A stretch of DNA of 5,183 nucleotides, taken from the NCBI GenBank assembly GCA_027858355.1, contig JAQICW010000300.1, forward strand, positions 1 to 5,183, read 5' to 3'. The notes under the pieces were generated by a model. It ran no database searches, had not been told where the DNA came from, and was given only the letters and a program-made list of their open reading frames with translations. Shown piece by piece: positions 1 through 5,183 of this stretch (position 1 is its first letter; each line of letters opens with the position of its first letter). A program made the position numbers and the translations under genes. The DNA comes from Desulfobacula sp. Its GTDB lineage: Bacteria > Desulfobacterota > Desulfobacteria > Desulfobacterales > Desulfobacteraceae.

Positions 1-16
1 TTTTCTAACCATGTCT

Positions 17-44
17 TTGACTTTTATTACCATAACTCTATAAA
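17..44 (+). promoter_or_regulatory. Sigma70-like promoter candidate
   Basis: A -35 box TTGACT (17-22) is followed after 16 bp by a -10 box TATAAA (39-44), each matching the consensus at five of six positions. Transcription would start near position 51 and run to the right. The nearest gene downstream starts at 421, so the product is either a long-leader mRNA or a separate small RNA covering the structured element at 190-300. AT-rich DNA yields such matches by chance, so this is a sequence-only call. Confidence 0.4.
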
Positions 45-189
45 GATCCAGTACTATAAATGGTGTTGCAAAACAAATAAATTTTAAAAATAATTCAAAT
101 ATATGTGAAAGGGCAGAATAAAATTATTACAACTTCCATAACATTATATTTTATGTGCGCTATTTACTCAAAATGTCAGGATTGGCATA

Positions 190-300
190 ATGGGTAAATA
201 CCGATTTATTGAAAGTATTTTCAGTCCTACAGGTTGCGCAAAAGCACAACTGGCTTGAAACCATGGTAGGGTGACTGGCCCTGGTAAATACGGATAATTT
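190..300 (+). other. Candidate structured RNA element or short intergenic repeat, with a possible tiny ORF
   Basis: This GC-richer patch in AT-rich DNA can fold compactly. CAGTC (222-226) pairs with GACTG (273-277). CTAC (227-230) pairs with GTAG (266-269), leaving GGT as a bulge. Inside is a hairpin, GTTGCGC (233-239), loop AAAA, GCACAAC (244-250), with one C-A mismatch. A small TGG/CCA hairpin (251-263) follows. GTATTT (215-220) with AAATAC (286-291) could close the whole element. The same DNA contains an ATG (190) preceded by AGGA (178-181, spacing 8) that opens a 22-codon frame ending at TGA 256-258. The peptide begins MGKYRF and contains PTGCAK. I do not recognise the RNA or the peptide. 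It may be a cis-acting leader, a small RNA, a REP/MITE-like repeat or the remnant of an older gene. Confidence 0.3.
193..295 (+). repeat. Direct repeat GGTAAATAC, two copies 90 bp apart
   Basis: GGTAAATAC occurs at 193-201 and again at 283-291. The flanking bases also match except for one C/G difference (GGTAAATACCGAT against GGTAAATACGGAT). The spacing is an exact multiple of three, so both copies read Gly-Lys-Tyr in the frame of the possible ORF at 190. The copies bracket the foldable element. They could be operator half-sites, borders of a small mobile or repetitive element, or coincidence. Confidence 0.4.
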
Positions 301-410
301 AGATTGATGATTATCGTAAAATTATGTTATCTTACAGACGAAAAATGAAAATGGAAGAATAAAGACATCTATCAAACATTGAAATATAAAAAATATTAAG
401 GATATTTATT

Positions 411-415
411 GGGAG
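411..415 (+). promoter_or_regulatory. Ribosome-binding site that decides the start at 421
   Basis: GGGAG lies 5 nt upstream of the ATG at 421. A TTG at 409 is in frame and has AAGGA (398-402) 6 nt before it, so it could add four residues. The ATG has the stronger start codon and a good Shine-Dalgarno match, so it is preferred. Confidence 0.55.
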
Positions 416-420
416 CTCCA

Positions 421-1284
421 ATGACATCAAAAAATCATAATATTAATAAAGATTTTGCATTCAGGGTTTTGCCGGTAATTGAGAAACAGGTTTTCAGGAT
501 GGGTATTGCCGGAAACTACGGGATAGATTCTTCTGATATCGAATGGGCCGCGGGCCAGGGAGCCAATTACTGGGTATGGGGTGCTAGTTTTAAAAAGGTT
601 ACAGCAGGGATTAAGGAAGTAATCAGAAAAGATAGAGAGAATAATGTGGTGGCCCTGCTTGGTTGGGGATTTTTTGGCTGGCAGGTGCGCCAAAGTATTG
701 AAAAAGCTTTGCGCAAATTAAATACGGATTACCTGGATGTTTTCAAACTTGGGTGGCTGGGGCGGACATCAGCTTATAGCCGTGGTATTATCGATTCATT
801 GTTGAAACTTAAACAGGAAGGTAAAATCAGGGCTATTGGAACCAGCATCCATGATCGGAAACGGGCCGGAGAATTGGCCCTGGACTCAGAATTGGATCTG
901 CTGATGATCCGTTATAACGCCAAACACACGGGAGCAGAAGAGGATATTTTCCCGTATTTAAAAAACCGGAATCCTTGTGTTATCAGTTATACGGCATTGG
1001 CCTGGCAGCAGTTAATCAACCCTGTGAAAAATATTGAAATGCCTCCCTGGCCGGGTAGCAAGGAAGAAGTTAAGATACCTCCTATGACACCTGAACTCTG
1101 CTATAAATTTGTTTTGTCAAACCCTCACATTCACCTGGTTCTGACCGGTCCGAAAAACAGGGAGCAGTTGATGACAAATTTTCGAGCAATACAGCAGGGG
1201 GCTTTAACTCCGGAAGAATTGGACTGGATTCGACAATATGGAAAACTGATCAGATCAAAGAAAAAATTTGATTACATCAAATAG
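421..1284 (+). CDS. Aldo/keto-reductase-fold protein lacking the canonical catalytic tetrad
   Basis: This 287-residue protein, presumably cytoplasmic, has the layout of the aldo/keto reductase superfamily. Residues about 93-109 (SIEKALRKLNTDYLDVF) match the family's helix and strand before the active-site histidine. GKIRAIGTS (134-142) matches the strand that usually reads IRAIGVSN. TGPKNREQL (243-251) followed by N253 resembles the C-terminal NADPH-phosphate loop. The catalytic positions are changed. Alignment of GANYWVWGASF (47-57) to the usual GVNYFDTADVY puts Val52 at the Asp position and Phe57 at the catalytic Tyr. VVALLG (76-81) has Gly81 where Lys is expected. KLGW (109-112) has Gly111 where His is expected. 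Length and frame are intact, so this is not a decayed gene. I recall similar AKR-like proteins with WG in place of the DTA motif in deltaproteobacteria, so the change may define a subfamily. The substrate is unknown. It may have altered chemistry or bind a nucleotide without reduction. It is convergent with the ligase gene and is not in an operon with visible neighbours. Confidence 0.85.
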   Translation: MTSKNHNINKDFAFRVLPVIEKQVFRMGIAGNYGIDSSDIEWAAGQGANYWVWGASFKKVTAGIKEVIRKDRENNVVALLGWGFFGWQVRQSIEKALRKLNTDYLDVFKLGWLGRTSAYSRGIIDSLLKLKQEGKIRAIGTSIHDRKRAGELALDSELDLLMIRYNAKHTGAEEDIFPYLKNRNPCVISYTALAWQQLINPVKNIEMPPWPGSKEEVKIPPMTPELCYKFVLSNPHIHLVLTGPKNREQLMTNFRAIQQGALTPEELDWIRQYGKLIRSKKKFDYIK

Positions 1285-1303
1285 GGTCGGCCGAAAGGTA
1301 ATA

Positions 1304-1330
1304 TATTCAATAATTTTGAATAACCCTTTT
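1304..1330 (+). terminator. Weak terminator-like hairpin between convergent genes
   Basis: TATTCAA (1304-1310) and TTGAATA (1316-1322) form a 7-bp stem around a 5-nt loop, followed after three bases by TTTTT (1326-1330). It lies 20 bp past the reductase stop codon and overlaps the last codons of the opposing ligase gene. The stem is almost all A/T, so it would be weak. It can serve only the plus-strand transcript, because no T-run follows on the other strand. Confidence 0.25.
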
Positions 1331-2638
1331 TGCTTTTCCCATTTTGCTGCGTTCTATTGAGTCGGGTTTTACGAGCTCGATAATTCCTTTAAAGTTCAAG
1401 GTTTCTTTAATTTTTTTCTCAATCTTTAATTTCAGATCTATCATCTTATCCGGTGTGATGTGTATTCCATGCTCCACTTTTATATCAAGGCCCGTATATG
1501 GGGAAGGGTGGTTCAGAATGATCTGGAATTCGCCTGTTACTTCGGGAACTATATCTTCCAGGACCATAGCAATGCCGTTGGGGAAGACATTGATGCCTTT
1601 TACATGGAGCATGTCATCAGCTCTGCCCACAATCCTGAACCGGAATCCTGTCCTGCCACACTCACACGGGCCTGTTTCAAGAATTTCCATGAGATCTGAT
1701 GTCTGGTATCTGACCAGGGGCTGAGCTTCTTTTTTTAGATGGGTCAGAACCATTTCACCGACGGCTCCCTGTGTAATCGGAATATCTTTCAAGGTCAGAG
1801 GATCAATGAGCTGGACAAGCAATGCGCCCTGCCCCAGGAAATGGAGTTTGTAATTGTCCAGGCAAACGGAAGCAAAATTACACAATACATCTGAAACCCC
1901 ATAGTTGGCGTTCTGGGCCTTCATTCCCCAGGTGGTTTCTATTCGTTCCCTATATACGGGATTTTCAAGCCCGGGCTCTCCGCCAAACAATCCAAGTTTC
2001 AGGCCAAGTTCAGCCGGGTCCATGTTGAATTCGGTTTTAATTATTTTTTCCAGGTGTCTGGGGTAGGATGGTGTGGAGGAAATGGCATTTATTCCGGCGT
2101 CTTTGATGACCTGGATCAATTGTCTGGAATTACCGACCCCAAAAGGGATGACAGTGGCACCGGTTGTTTCCAGATTGGCATGATCCGTATATCCGCCCAT
2201 CCACATGCAATAATTCAGGCAGTGAACAACACGATGGTGGGGACGCAGGCCTCCTGCCCAAAATGCCCTGGCACCGCAATTGTGGGTCAGGTCTAAATCC
2301 TGTTTTGTCAAAGCGGTATAGATAAAGCTGCCAGTGGTACCGGACGTCCGGTGAACCCGGCTGACTTTTTCAGCAGGGGCCGCCAGAAAGTCACCAAACG
2401 GTGCCAATCTTTTCTGGGAATCTCGCAACTCCTGTTTGGTGGTAAAGGGAAGAAGTGCAAGATCTTTAACATCCTTTATTTTATCTTTTGTAATGCCGGC
2501 CTTTGAAAATTTATTCTGGTACATTTTGCTGTGCCCGTATACATACTCAATCTGGTCGAGAAGAAGGGATTTCTCCAGTTTTTCCTGGTCTGATGCAGAT
2601 ATGGATTCCATATCCGGATTAAACATTGTCTGTTCCAT
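1307..2638 (-). CDS. Phenylacetate-CoA ligase-family (PaaK-type) acid-CoA ligase
   Basis: This 443-residue protein is a member of the adenylate-forming (ANL) superfamily and would activate a carboxylic acid with ATP and CoA, through an acyl-AMP, to an acyl-CoA in the cytoplasm. The ATP-binding loop RTSGTTG is at 97-103. FGGEPG (218-223) and NYGVSD (244-249) fit the adenine-binding region; PaaK proteins usually have YGxSE, so Asp replaces Glu here. YQTSDL (311-316) carries the ribose-binding Asp. CECGRTGFR (325-333) followed by IVGRADDMLHVKGINVFP (336-353) is the hinge typical of PaaK. KMGKAKR (432-438) near the end carries the lysine of the C-terminal domain. Length is normal for PaaK (about 430-440). 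The ATG at 2638 has GGGAG (2648-2644) 5 nt before it. It is the second gene of an operon with the hydratase, 44 bp downstream of it. The substrate may be aromatic (phenylacetate, benzoate-like) or another short acid; family motifs do not settle this, so no gene symbol is given. Confidence 0.9.
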   Translation of the reverse strand: MEQTMFNPDMESISASDQEKLEKSLLLDQIEYVYGHSKMYQNKFSKAGITKDKIKDVKDLALLPFTTKQELRDSQKRLAPFGDFLAAPAEKVSRVHRTSGTTGSFIYTALTKQDLDLTHNCGARAFWAGGLRPHHRVVHCLNYCMWMGGYTDHANLETTGATVIPFGVGNSRQLIQVIKDAGINAISSTPSYPRHLEKIIKTEFNMDPAELGLKLGLFGGEPGLENPVYRERIETTWGMKAQNANYGVSDVLCNFASVCLDNYKLHFLGQGALLVQLIDPLTLKDIPITQGAVGEMVLTHLKKEAQPLVRYQTSDLMEILETGPCECGRTGFRFRIVGRADDMLHVKGINVFPNGIAMVLEDIVPEVTGEFQIILNHPSPYTGLDIKVEHGIHITPDKMIDLKLKIEKKIKETLNFKGIIELVKPDSIERSKMGKAKRVIQNY

Positions 2639-2682
2639 TTTTTCTCCCGTGATGTATACTCATTCTATAAAACCGGCCTGGT

Positions 2683-3447
2683 TTATTTTTCTTTCATTTC
2701 CTTGAGCCGTTTTTCCACAAATTCTGTCCCGCTTTGGGCACATATGATCAAATGGCTTTTTTCAAGTTCCATGATTTGATCAAAACTGGCCTCCAGGCCC
2801 TGATCAAGAGCAGTTCGTGACAGGCTGGTGGCAAGAGGTGAACGGCTTGCAATTTTTTCGGCCATGGCCATTGATTCTGTCATGAGATCTTCAGATGCCA
2901 CCACCTTATTTACAAGACCGATTCTTTGTGCTTCAAATGCATCAATGAAATCTCCGGTTAATACCAGTTCTTTGGCTTTACCCAGCCCCACAAGATGGGG
3001 TAATAGTTTTGTACCGGCATTTGTAACTGTCATGCCCACCGTGGTTTCTGGAAATCCTAACACAGCAGTTTCAGCAGCAATCCGGATGTCACATCCCATG
3101 GCAAACTCGCATCCGCCGCCCAGAGCATATCCGGAAATTGCTGCAATAATTGGTTTGCCAAGTTTCATGGTCATGCGCTGGACGTCCTGGAGTCTTTGGG
3201 CCTCATCCATCCATTGTTCCATGCTTTTGCCGGAAGCCGTCTCTTTTAGATCCTCACCCGCGCAAAAGGCTTTTCCTTCTCCAGTGAGGATAATCACCCG
3301 TGCTTTTGTATCCTGTCTTGCCCTGTCAAGCTGTTTCATAAACCCTTTGAGCAGATCAAGATTAATGGCATTGAGGCGGTGGGGGCGGTTAAGGGTAATA
3401 ATTCCGACATCCTTTTGTCGGTGGTACAATACTGTTTTGTTTTCCAT
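2683..3447 (-). CDS. Enoyl-CoA hydratase/isomerase family (crotonase) protein
   Basis: From the preferred ATG at 3447 this is a 254-residue crotonase-fold enzyme, the usual length for the family, acting on a CoA thioester in the cytoplasm. NRPHRLNAIN (20-29) is the N-terminal signature. AFCAGEDLKE (60-69) supplies the first oxyanion-hole backbone position. GYALGGGCEFAMGCD (106-120) supplies the second and carries Glu114. GFPETTVGM (131-139) carries Glu134. The two glutamates match the acid/base pair of classic enoyl-CoA hydratases, so hydratase activity is likely, though isomerases and related lyases share the fold. After the second Glu the common PGAGGT loop is TVTNAGT, a modest departure. 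The ATG at 3459 would add four residues but has no Shine-Dalgarno. This is the first gene of the operon with the CoA ligase, which suggests beta-oxidation-like processing of the acid the ligase activates. Substrate unknown. Confidence 0.9.
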   Translation of the reverse strand: MENKTVLYHRQKDVGIITLNRPHRLNAINLDLLKGFMKQLDRARQDTKARVIILTGEGKAFCAGEDLKETASGKSMEQWMDEAQRLQDVQRMTMKLGKPIIAAISGYALGGGCEFAMGCDIRIAAETAVLGFPETTVGMTVTNAGTKLLPHLVGLGKAKELVLTGDFIDAFEAQRIGLVNKVVASEDLMTESMAMAEKIASRSPLATSLSRTALDQGLEASFDQIMELEKSHLIICAQSGTEFVEKRLKEMKEK

Positions 3448-3449
3448 AT

Positions 3450-3457
3450 TCCTCTCC
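3450..3457 (-). promoter_or_regulatory. Ribosome-binding site that decides the hydratase start
   Basis: On the minus strand GGAGAGGA precedes the ATG at 3447, with the GGAG core (3457-3454) 6 nt away. This purine run overlaps the end of the other in-frame ATG at 3459, which has only an A/T-rich sequence upstream. The shorter start is therefore preferred. Confidence 0.6.
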
Positions 3458-3475
3458 ATAAAATTGAGTTATCAC

Positions 3476-3504
3476 AATCTATGTTGATGTCTGGTTTATG
3501 TCAA
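3476..3504 (-). promoter_or_regulatory. Sigma70-like promoter of the hydratase-ligase operon
   Basis: On the minus strand a perfect -35 box TTGACA (3504-3499) is followed after exactly 17 bp by TAGATT (3481-3476), which matches four of six -10 positions. The start of transcription would fall near 3469, giving a leader of about 20 nt before the ATG at 3447. Confidence 0.5.
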
Positions 3505-3539
3505 ACACAAATAATTTGAATGGTGTTTGGAGCAAATGA

Positions 3540-3581
3540 AAAATTATCGGAAATACAAATATTGGTAATATCGATAATTTT
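3540..3581. repeat. Ten-bp inverted repeat in the divergent control region
   Basis: AAAATTATCG (3540-3549) is repeated in inverted orientation as CGATAATTTT (3572-3581), with 22 bp between the arms and 32 bp between arm centres, about three helical turns. The match extends loosely outward: the left side begins GGAGCAAA and the right side, read inverted, begins GGAGAGCAAA. A smaller inverted repeat, ATATT-GGT-AATAT (3559-3571), lies between the arms. It sits between the two divergent promoters, a plausible place for a regulator to bind. Chance in AT-rich DNA is a real alternative. Confidence 0.35.
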
Positions 3582-3634
3582 GCTCTCCTATTTTTAAGAT
3601 TCCCATAAAAATATTTGTTATTAGCCGCAATCGC

Positions 3635-3663
3635 TTGACATGTAATTGTTCGCATATTAAAAA
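3635..3663 (+). promoter_or_regulatory. Sigma70-like promoter candidate for the helicase gene
   Basis: A perfect TTGACA (3635-3640) is followed after 17 bp by TAAAAA (3658-3663), which matches four of six -10 positions. Transcription would start near 3670, leaving a leader of about 65 nt before the ATG at 3735. The seven bases AATCGCT occur at 3629-3635, touching the -35 box, and again at 3669-3675, around the start site, and could bind a repressor. The -10 box is poor. Confidence 0.4.
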
Positions 3664-3734
3664 AAACAAATCGCTAAACTAATTTTGTATCTGCCAATAA
3701 TGATATTTAAGTGGCAACCTGAAATAAGGATAAG

Positions 3735-5183
3735 ATGAGCATAGCATATTCAATCATAGCTCCTGGTACAAGGATTGTCATACGAGATTCTGAGTGGATC
3801 GTACGAAGAGTTGATAATACATCAACCGGGGGCCAGGCGCTTCATGTGATTGGCATATCCGAACTGGTTAAGGACAAAGAAGCCATTTTTCTGGATGAAA
3901 TAGAAAAAAAGATTGAGATCCTTGATCCTGCCGAAACTAAATTAGTTCAAGATAATTCAAGTTCATATCAGGCCTCATTGTTATATATAGAGAGCCTTTT
4001 GAGGAAGACACCACCCACAGATGAAAATTTGTATATCGGTCATAAGGGAGCCATGGATTCTGTCCCCTACCAGCTTGACCCGGCGATTCAGGCATTAAAA
4101 CAACCCAGACAAAGGATATTGATTTCAGATGCAGTCGGGCTTGGGAAAACTCTGGAAGCAGGTATCCTGCTCAGTGAGCTTATCAGGCGCGGCAAAGGGA
4201 AACGCATCCTTGTCCTTGCCGTAAAAAGCATGCTGACACAATTTCAGAAAGAAATGTGGGCAAGGTTTACCATCCCGTTGACCCGGCTTGATTCTTCCGG
4301 CATTCAACGTATCAGATCGCAGATTCCAACCAACCACAATCCTTTTTACTATTATGACAAATCCATTATTTCCATTGATACCTTAAAACAGGATATTGAG
4401 TACAGAACCTATATTGAAAACGCCTACTGGGATGTGATTGTCATTGACGAAGCCCATAATGTGGCCGAGAGAGGCAACAATTCTTCCCTTCGGGCCAAAC
4501 TTGCCAAGCTTTTGTCCAGAAGATCAGATACATTGATCATGCTGTCTGCAACACCCCATGACGGGAAGGCAAAAAGCTTTGCCAGCCTGATGAATATGCT
4601 GGACCCGACTGCAATTGCCAATCCTGAGGATTATGGACCGGAAGATATCAAAGGCCTTTATATCAGGCGATTTAAAAAAGATATTCAAGCTCAGGTCGAA
4701 TCTGCATTCAAGGAAAGACAGATTAGCGTTGCCCGTTGTGAGGCAGGGTTAGAAGAAGAAGCGGCTTTTGATGTGTTCACAAAATTAAAATTTGCATCCA
4801 TTGATCAGAAAAGAACCGGGGGGCAGCTTTTTAAAACCACCCTTGAAAAATCCCTTTTTTCAAGTCCTGCAGCCTGTCTTGATACCATTGGCAATAGAAT
4901 TGAACGGCTTAACAAAACAGGAGATGAAAGATACCATAGGGATATTGAATCCCTGCAGGAATTGCACGAAACCGTCCGGCGGATTTCATCAAAAGTCTTT
5001 TCTAAATATCAGAAATTATTGGTAACGATAAAAGACAGCTATAAAGGATTTGGCTGGACCGGAAAGGATAAGACAGACCGCCTGGTTATTTTCACCGAAC
5101 GAATCGAAACTCTCTTTTTTTTACATTCCAGTCTTTTAAGGGATTTGAACTTAAAATCGGACCAGATTAACATTCTCCATGGT
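3735..5183 (+). CDS. drmD: SNF2-type DEAH-box helicase, DrmD-like (class 1 DISARM), cut by the right edge
   Basis: The frame is open from the ATG at 3735 to the window end: 483 codons with no stop, so the gene is 3'-partial. TAAGGA (3725-3730) precedes the ATG by 4 nt. Residues 1-100 are an N-terminal region beginning with a PGTR...WIVRRV segment, as in this helicase family. DAVGLGKT (132-139) is the Walker A motif with Lys138 and Thr139. VIVIDEAH (234-241) is the DEAH-box Walker B with Asp238 and Glu239. SATPHDG (271-277) is motif III. IRRFKKDI (310-317) fits the linker of SNF2-like proteins. VIFTERIETL (451-460) starts the C-terminal helicase lobe, whose remaining motifs lie beyond the edge. 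The family segments YIGHKGAMDSVPYQLDPA, FTIPLTRLDSSGIQR and SFASLMNMLDPTAIA strongly resemble, from memory, DrmD of class 1 DISARM. That system restricts phage DNA, and drmD is its first gene. The position after a promoter-bearing gap fits this. Alternatives are a helicase of another defence or modification system, or a standalone SNF2 helicase. Confidence 0.8.
   Translation, partial: MSIAYSIIAPGTRIVIRDSEWIVRRVDNTSTGGQALHVIGISELVKDKEAIFLDEIEKKIEILDPAETKLVQDNSSSYQASLLYIESLLRKTPPTDENLYIGHKGAMDSVPYQLDPAIQALKQPRQRILISDAVGLGKTLEAGILLSELIRRGKGKRILVLAVKSMLTQFQKEMWARFTIPLTRLDSSGIQRIRSQIPTNHNPFYYYDKSIISIDTLKQDIEYRTYIENAYWDVIVIDEAHNVAERGNNSSLRAKLAKLLSRRSDTLIMLSATPHDGKAKSFASLMNMLDPTAIANPEDYGPEDIKGLYIRRFKKDIQAQVESAFKERQISVARCEAGLEEEAAFDVFTKLKFASIDQKRTGGQLFKTTLEKSLFSSPAACLDTIGNRIERLNKTGDERYHRDIESLQELHETVRRISSKVFSKYQKLLVTIKDSYKGFGWTGKDKTDRLVIFTERIETLFFLHSSLLRDLNLKSDQINILHG

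Larger units (their letters stand above)
1..420. other. Intergenic region upstream of the aldo/keto reductase gene
   Basis: No convincing protein gene is visible in this stretch on either strand. It is AT-rich except for a GC-richer patch at about 222-285. It holds a sigma70-like promoter near the left edge (17-44) and a foldable element with a 90-bp-spaced direct repeat (about 190-300). It ends with the ribosome-binding site of the next gene. I could not identify a good promoter close to the gene start: TTGATG at 304-309 has no acceptable -10 partner. If the 17-44 promoter drives the gene at 421, its transcript would carry a leader of about 370 nt. No tRNA, CRISPR array or insertion-sequence end was recognised. 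Confidence 0.6.

Noticed and set aside
103..195. A short ATG frame at 103 on the plus strand.
   Set aside because: No Shine-Dalgarno precedes it, the composition matches surrounding non-coding DNA, and nothing is recognisable in the peptide.
251..262. CTTGAAACC recalled the GAAA core of a hammerhead ribozyme.
   Set aside because: No CUGANGA core element is present in the neighbourhood.
236..285. Resemblance to a c-di-GMP-I (GEMM) riboswitch: GCGCAAAAGC followed by a GGTAGGGTGACTGGCC segment.
   Set aside because: The conserved GGCAAACC upstream half is missing, and here the GCAAAAGC piece is best drawn as a closed hairpin loop and not as the GEMM junction.
180..340. A minus-strand frame of about 48 codons open across the structured element.
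   Set aside because: It has no usable start codon or Shine-Dalgarno near its beginning and no recognisable protein similarity.
427..693. An 88-codon minus-strand frame inside the reductase gene.
   Set aside because: It is antisense to a well-supported gene and has no recognisable domain.
1287..1294. Palindrome TCGGCCGA just after the reductase stop.
   Set aside because: It is only 8 bp with no loop and is not followed by a T-run, so it is not a terminator; a restriction-site-like palindrome of this size occurs by chance.
1344..2705. Several plus-strand open frames of 68-126 codons across the ligase gene.
   Set aside because: All are antisense to the ligase, which has a full set of adenylate-forming motifs; none has a recognisable domain.
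2828..3487. A 219-codon open frame on the plus strand.
   Set aside because: It lies antisense to the hydratase gene, whose crotonase motifs and catalytic glutamates are intact; the plus-strand frame shows no recognisable domain.
4125..5025. Short open frames inside the helicase region on both strands (4125-4337, 4424-4621, 4792-5025).
   Set aside because: The helicase frame is continuous through all of them with ordered helicase motifs.

Overview
The window looks like a chromosomal segment from an anaerobic, sulfate-reducing-type member of the Desulfobacterota (Desulfobacterales-like). I infer this from the moderate GC content, the AT-rich intergenic regions, and the mix of a PaaK-type CoA ligase, an enoyl-CoA hydratase and an unusual aldo/keto reductase subfamily that I associate with that group. 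The assignment rests on recollection of protein families, not on a search.

Layout. Bases 1-420 hold no convincing protein gene. They contain a good sigma70-like promoter (17-44) and a compact, foldable element (about 190-300) bounded by an in-frame direct repeat. A plus-strand gene (421-1284) encodes an aldo/keto-reductase-fold protein that appears to lack all four canonical catalytic residues. It converges, with a 22-bp gap, on a two-gene minus-strand operon. In order of transcription this operon is an enoyl-CoA hydratase (3447-2683), then a phenylacetate-CoA-ligase-family enzyme (2638-1307), separated by 44 bp. A promoter for the operon is visible at 3504-3476. Together these two enzymes would activate a carboxylic acid to its CoA thioester and hydrate or otherwise rearrange an enoyl-CoA; the substrate cannot be read from the sequence.

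Bases 3460-3734 form a very AT-rich divergent control region with an inverted repeat (3540-3581) and a plus-strand promoter candidate (3635-3663). From 3735 to the right edge a plus-strand frame stays open for 483 codons. It encodes the N-terminal part of an SNF2-type DEAH-box helicase closely resembling, from memory, DrmD of class 1 DISARM anti-phage systems. In that arrangement drmD is the first gene, so the rest of the system (drmMI methylase, drmA, drmB, drmC) would be expected just beyond the right edge. The window would then show the junction between a housekeeping metabolic locus and a defence island.
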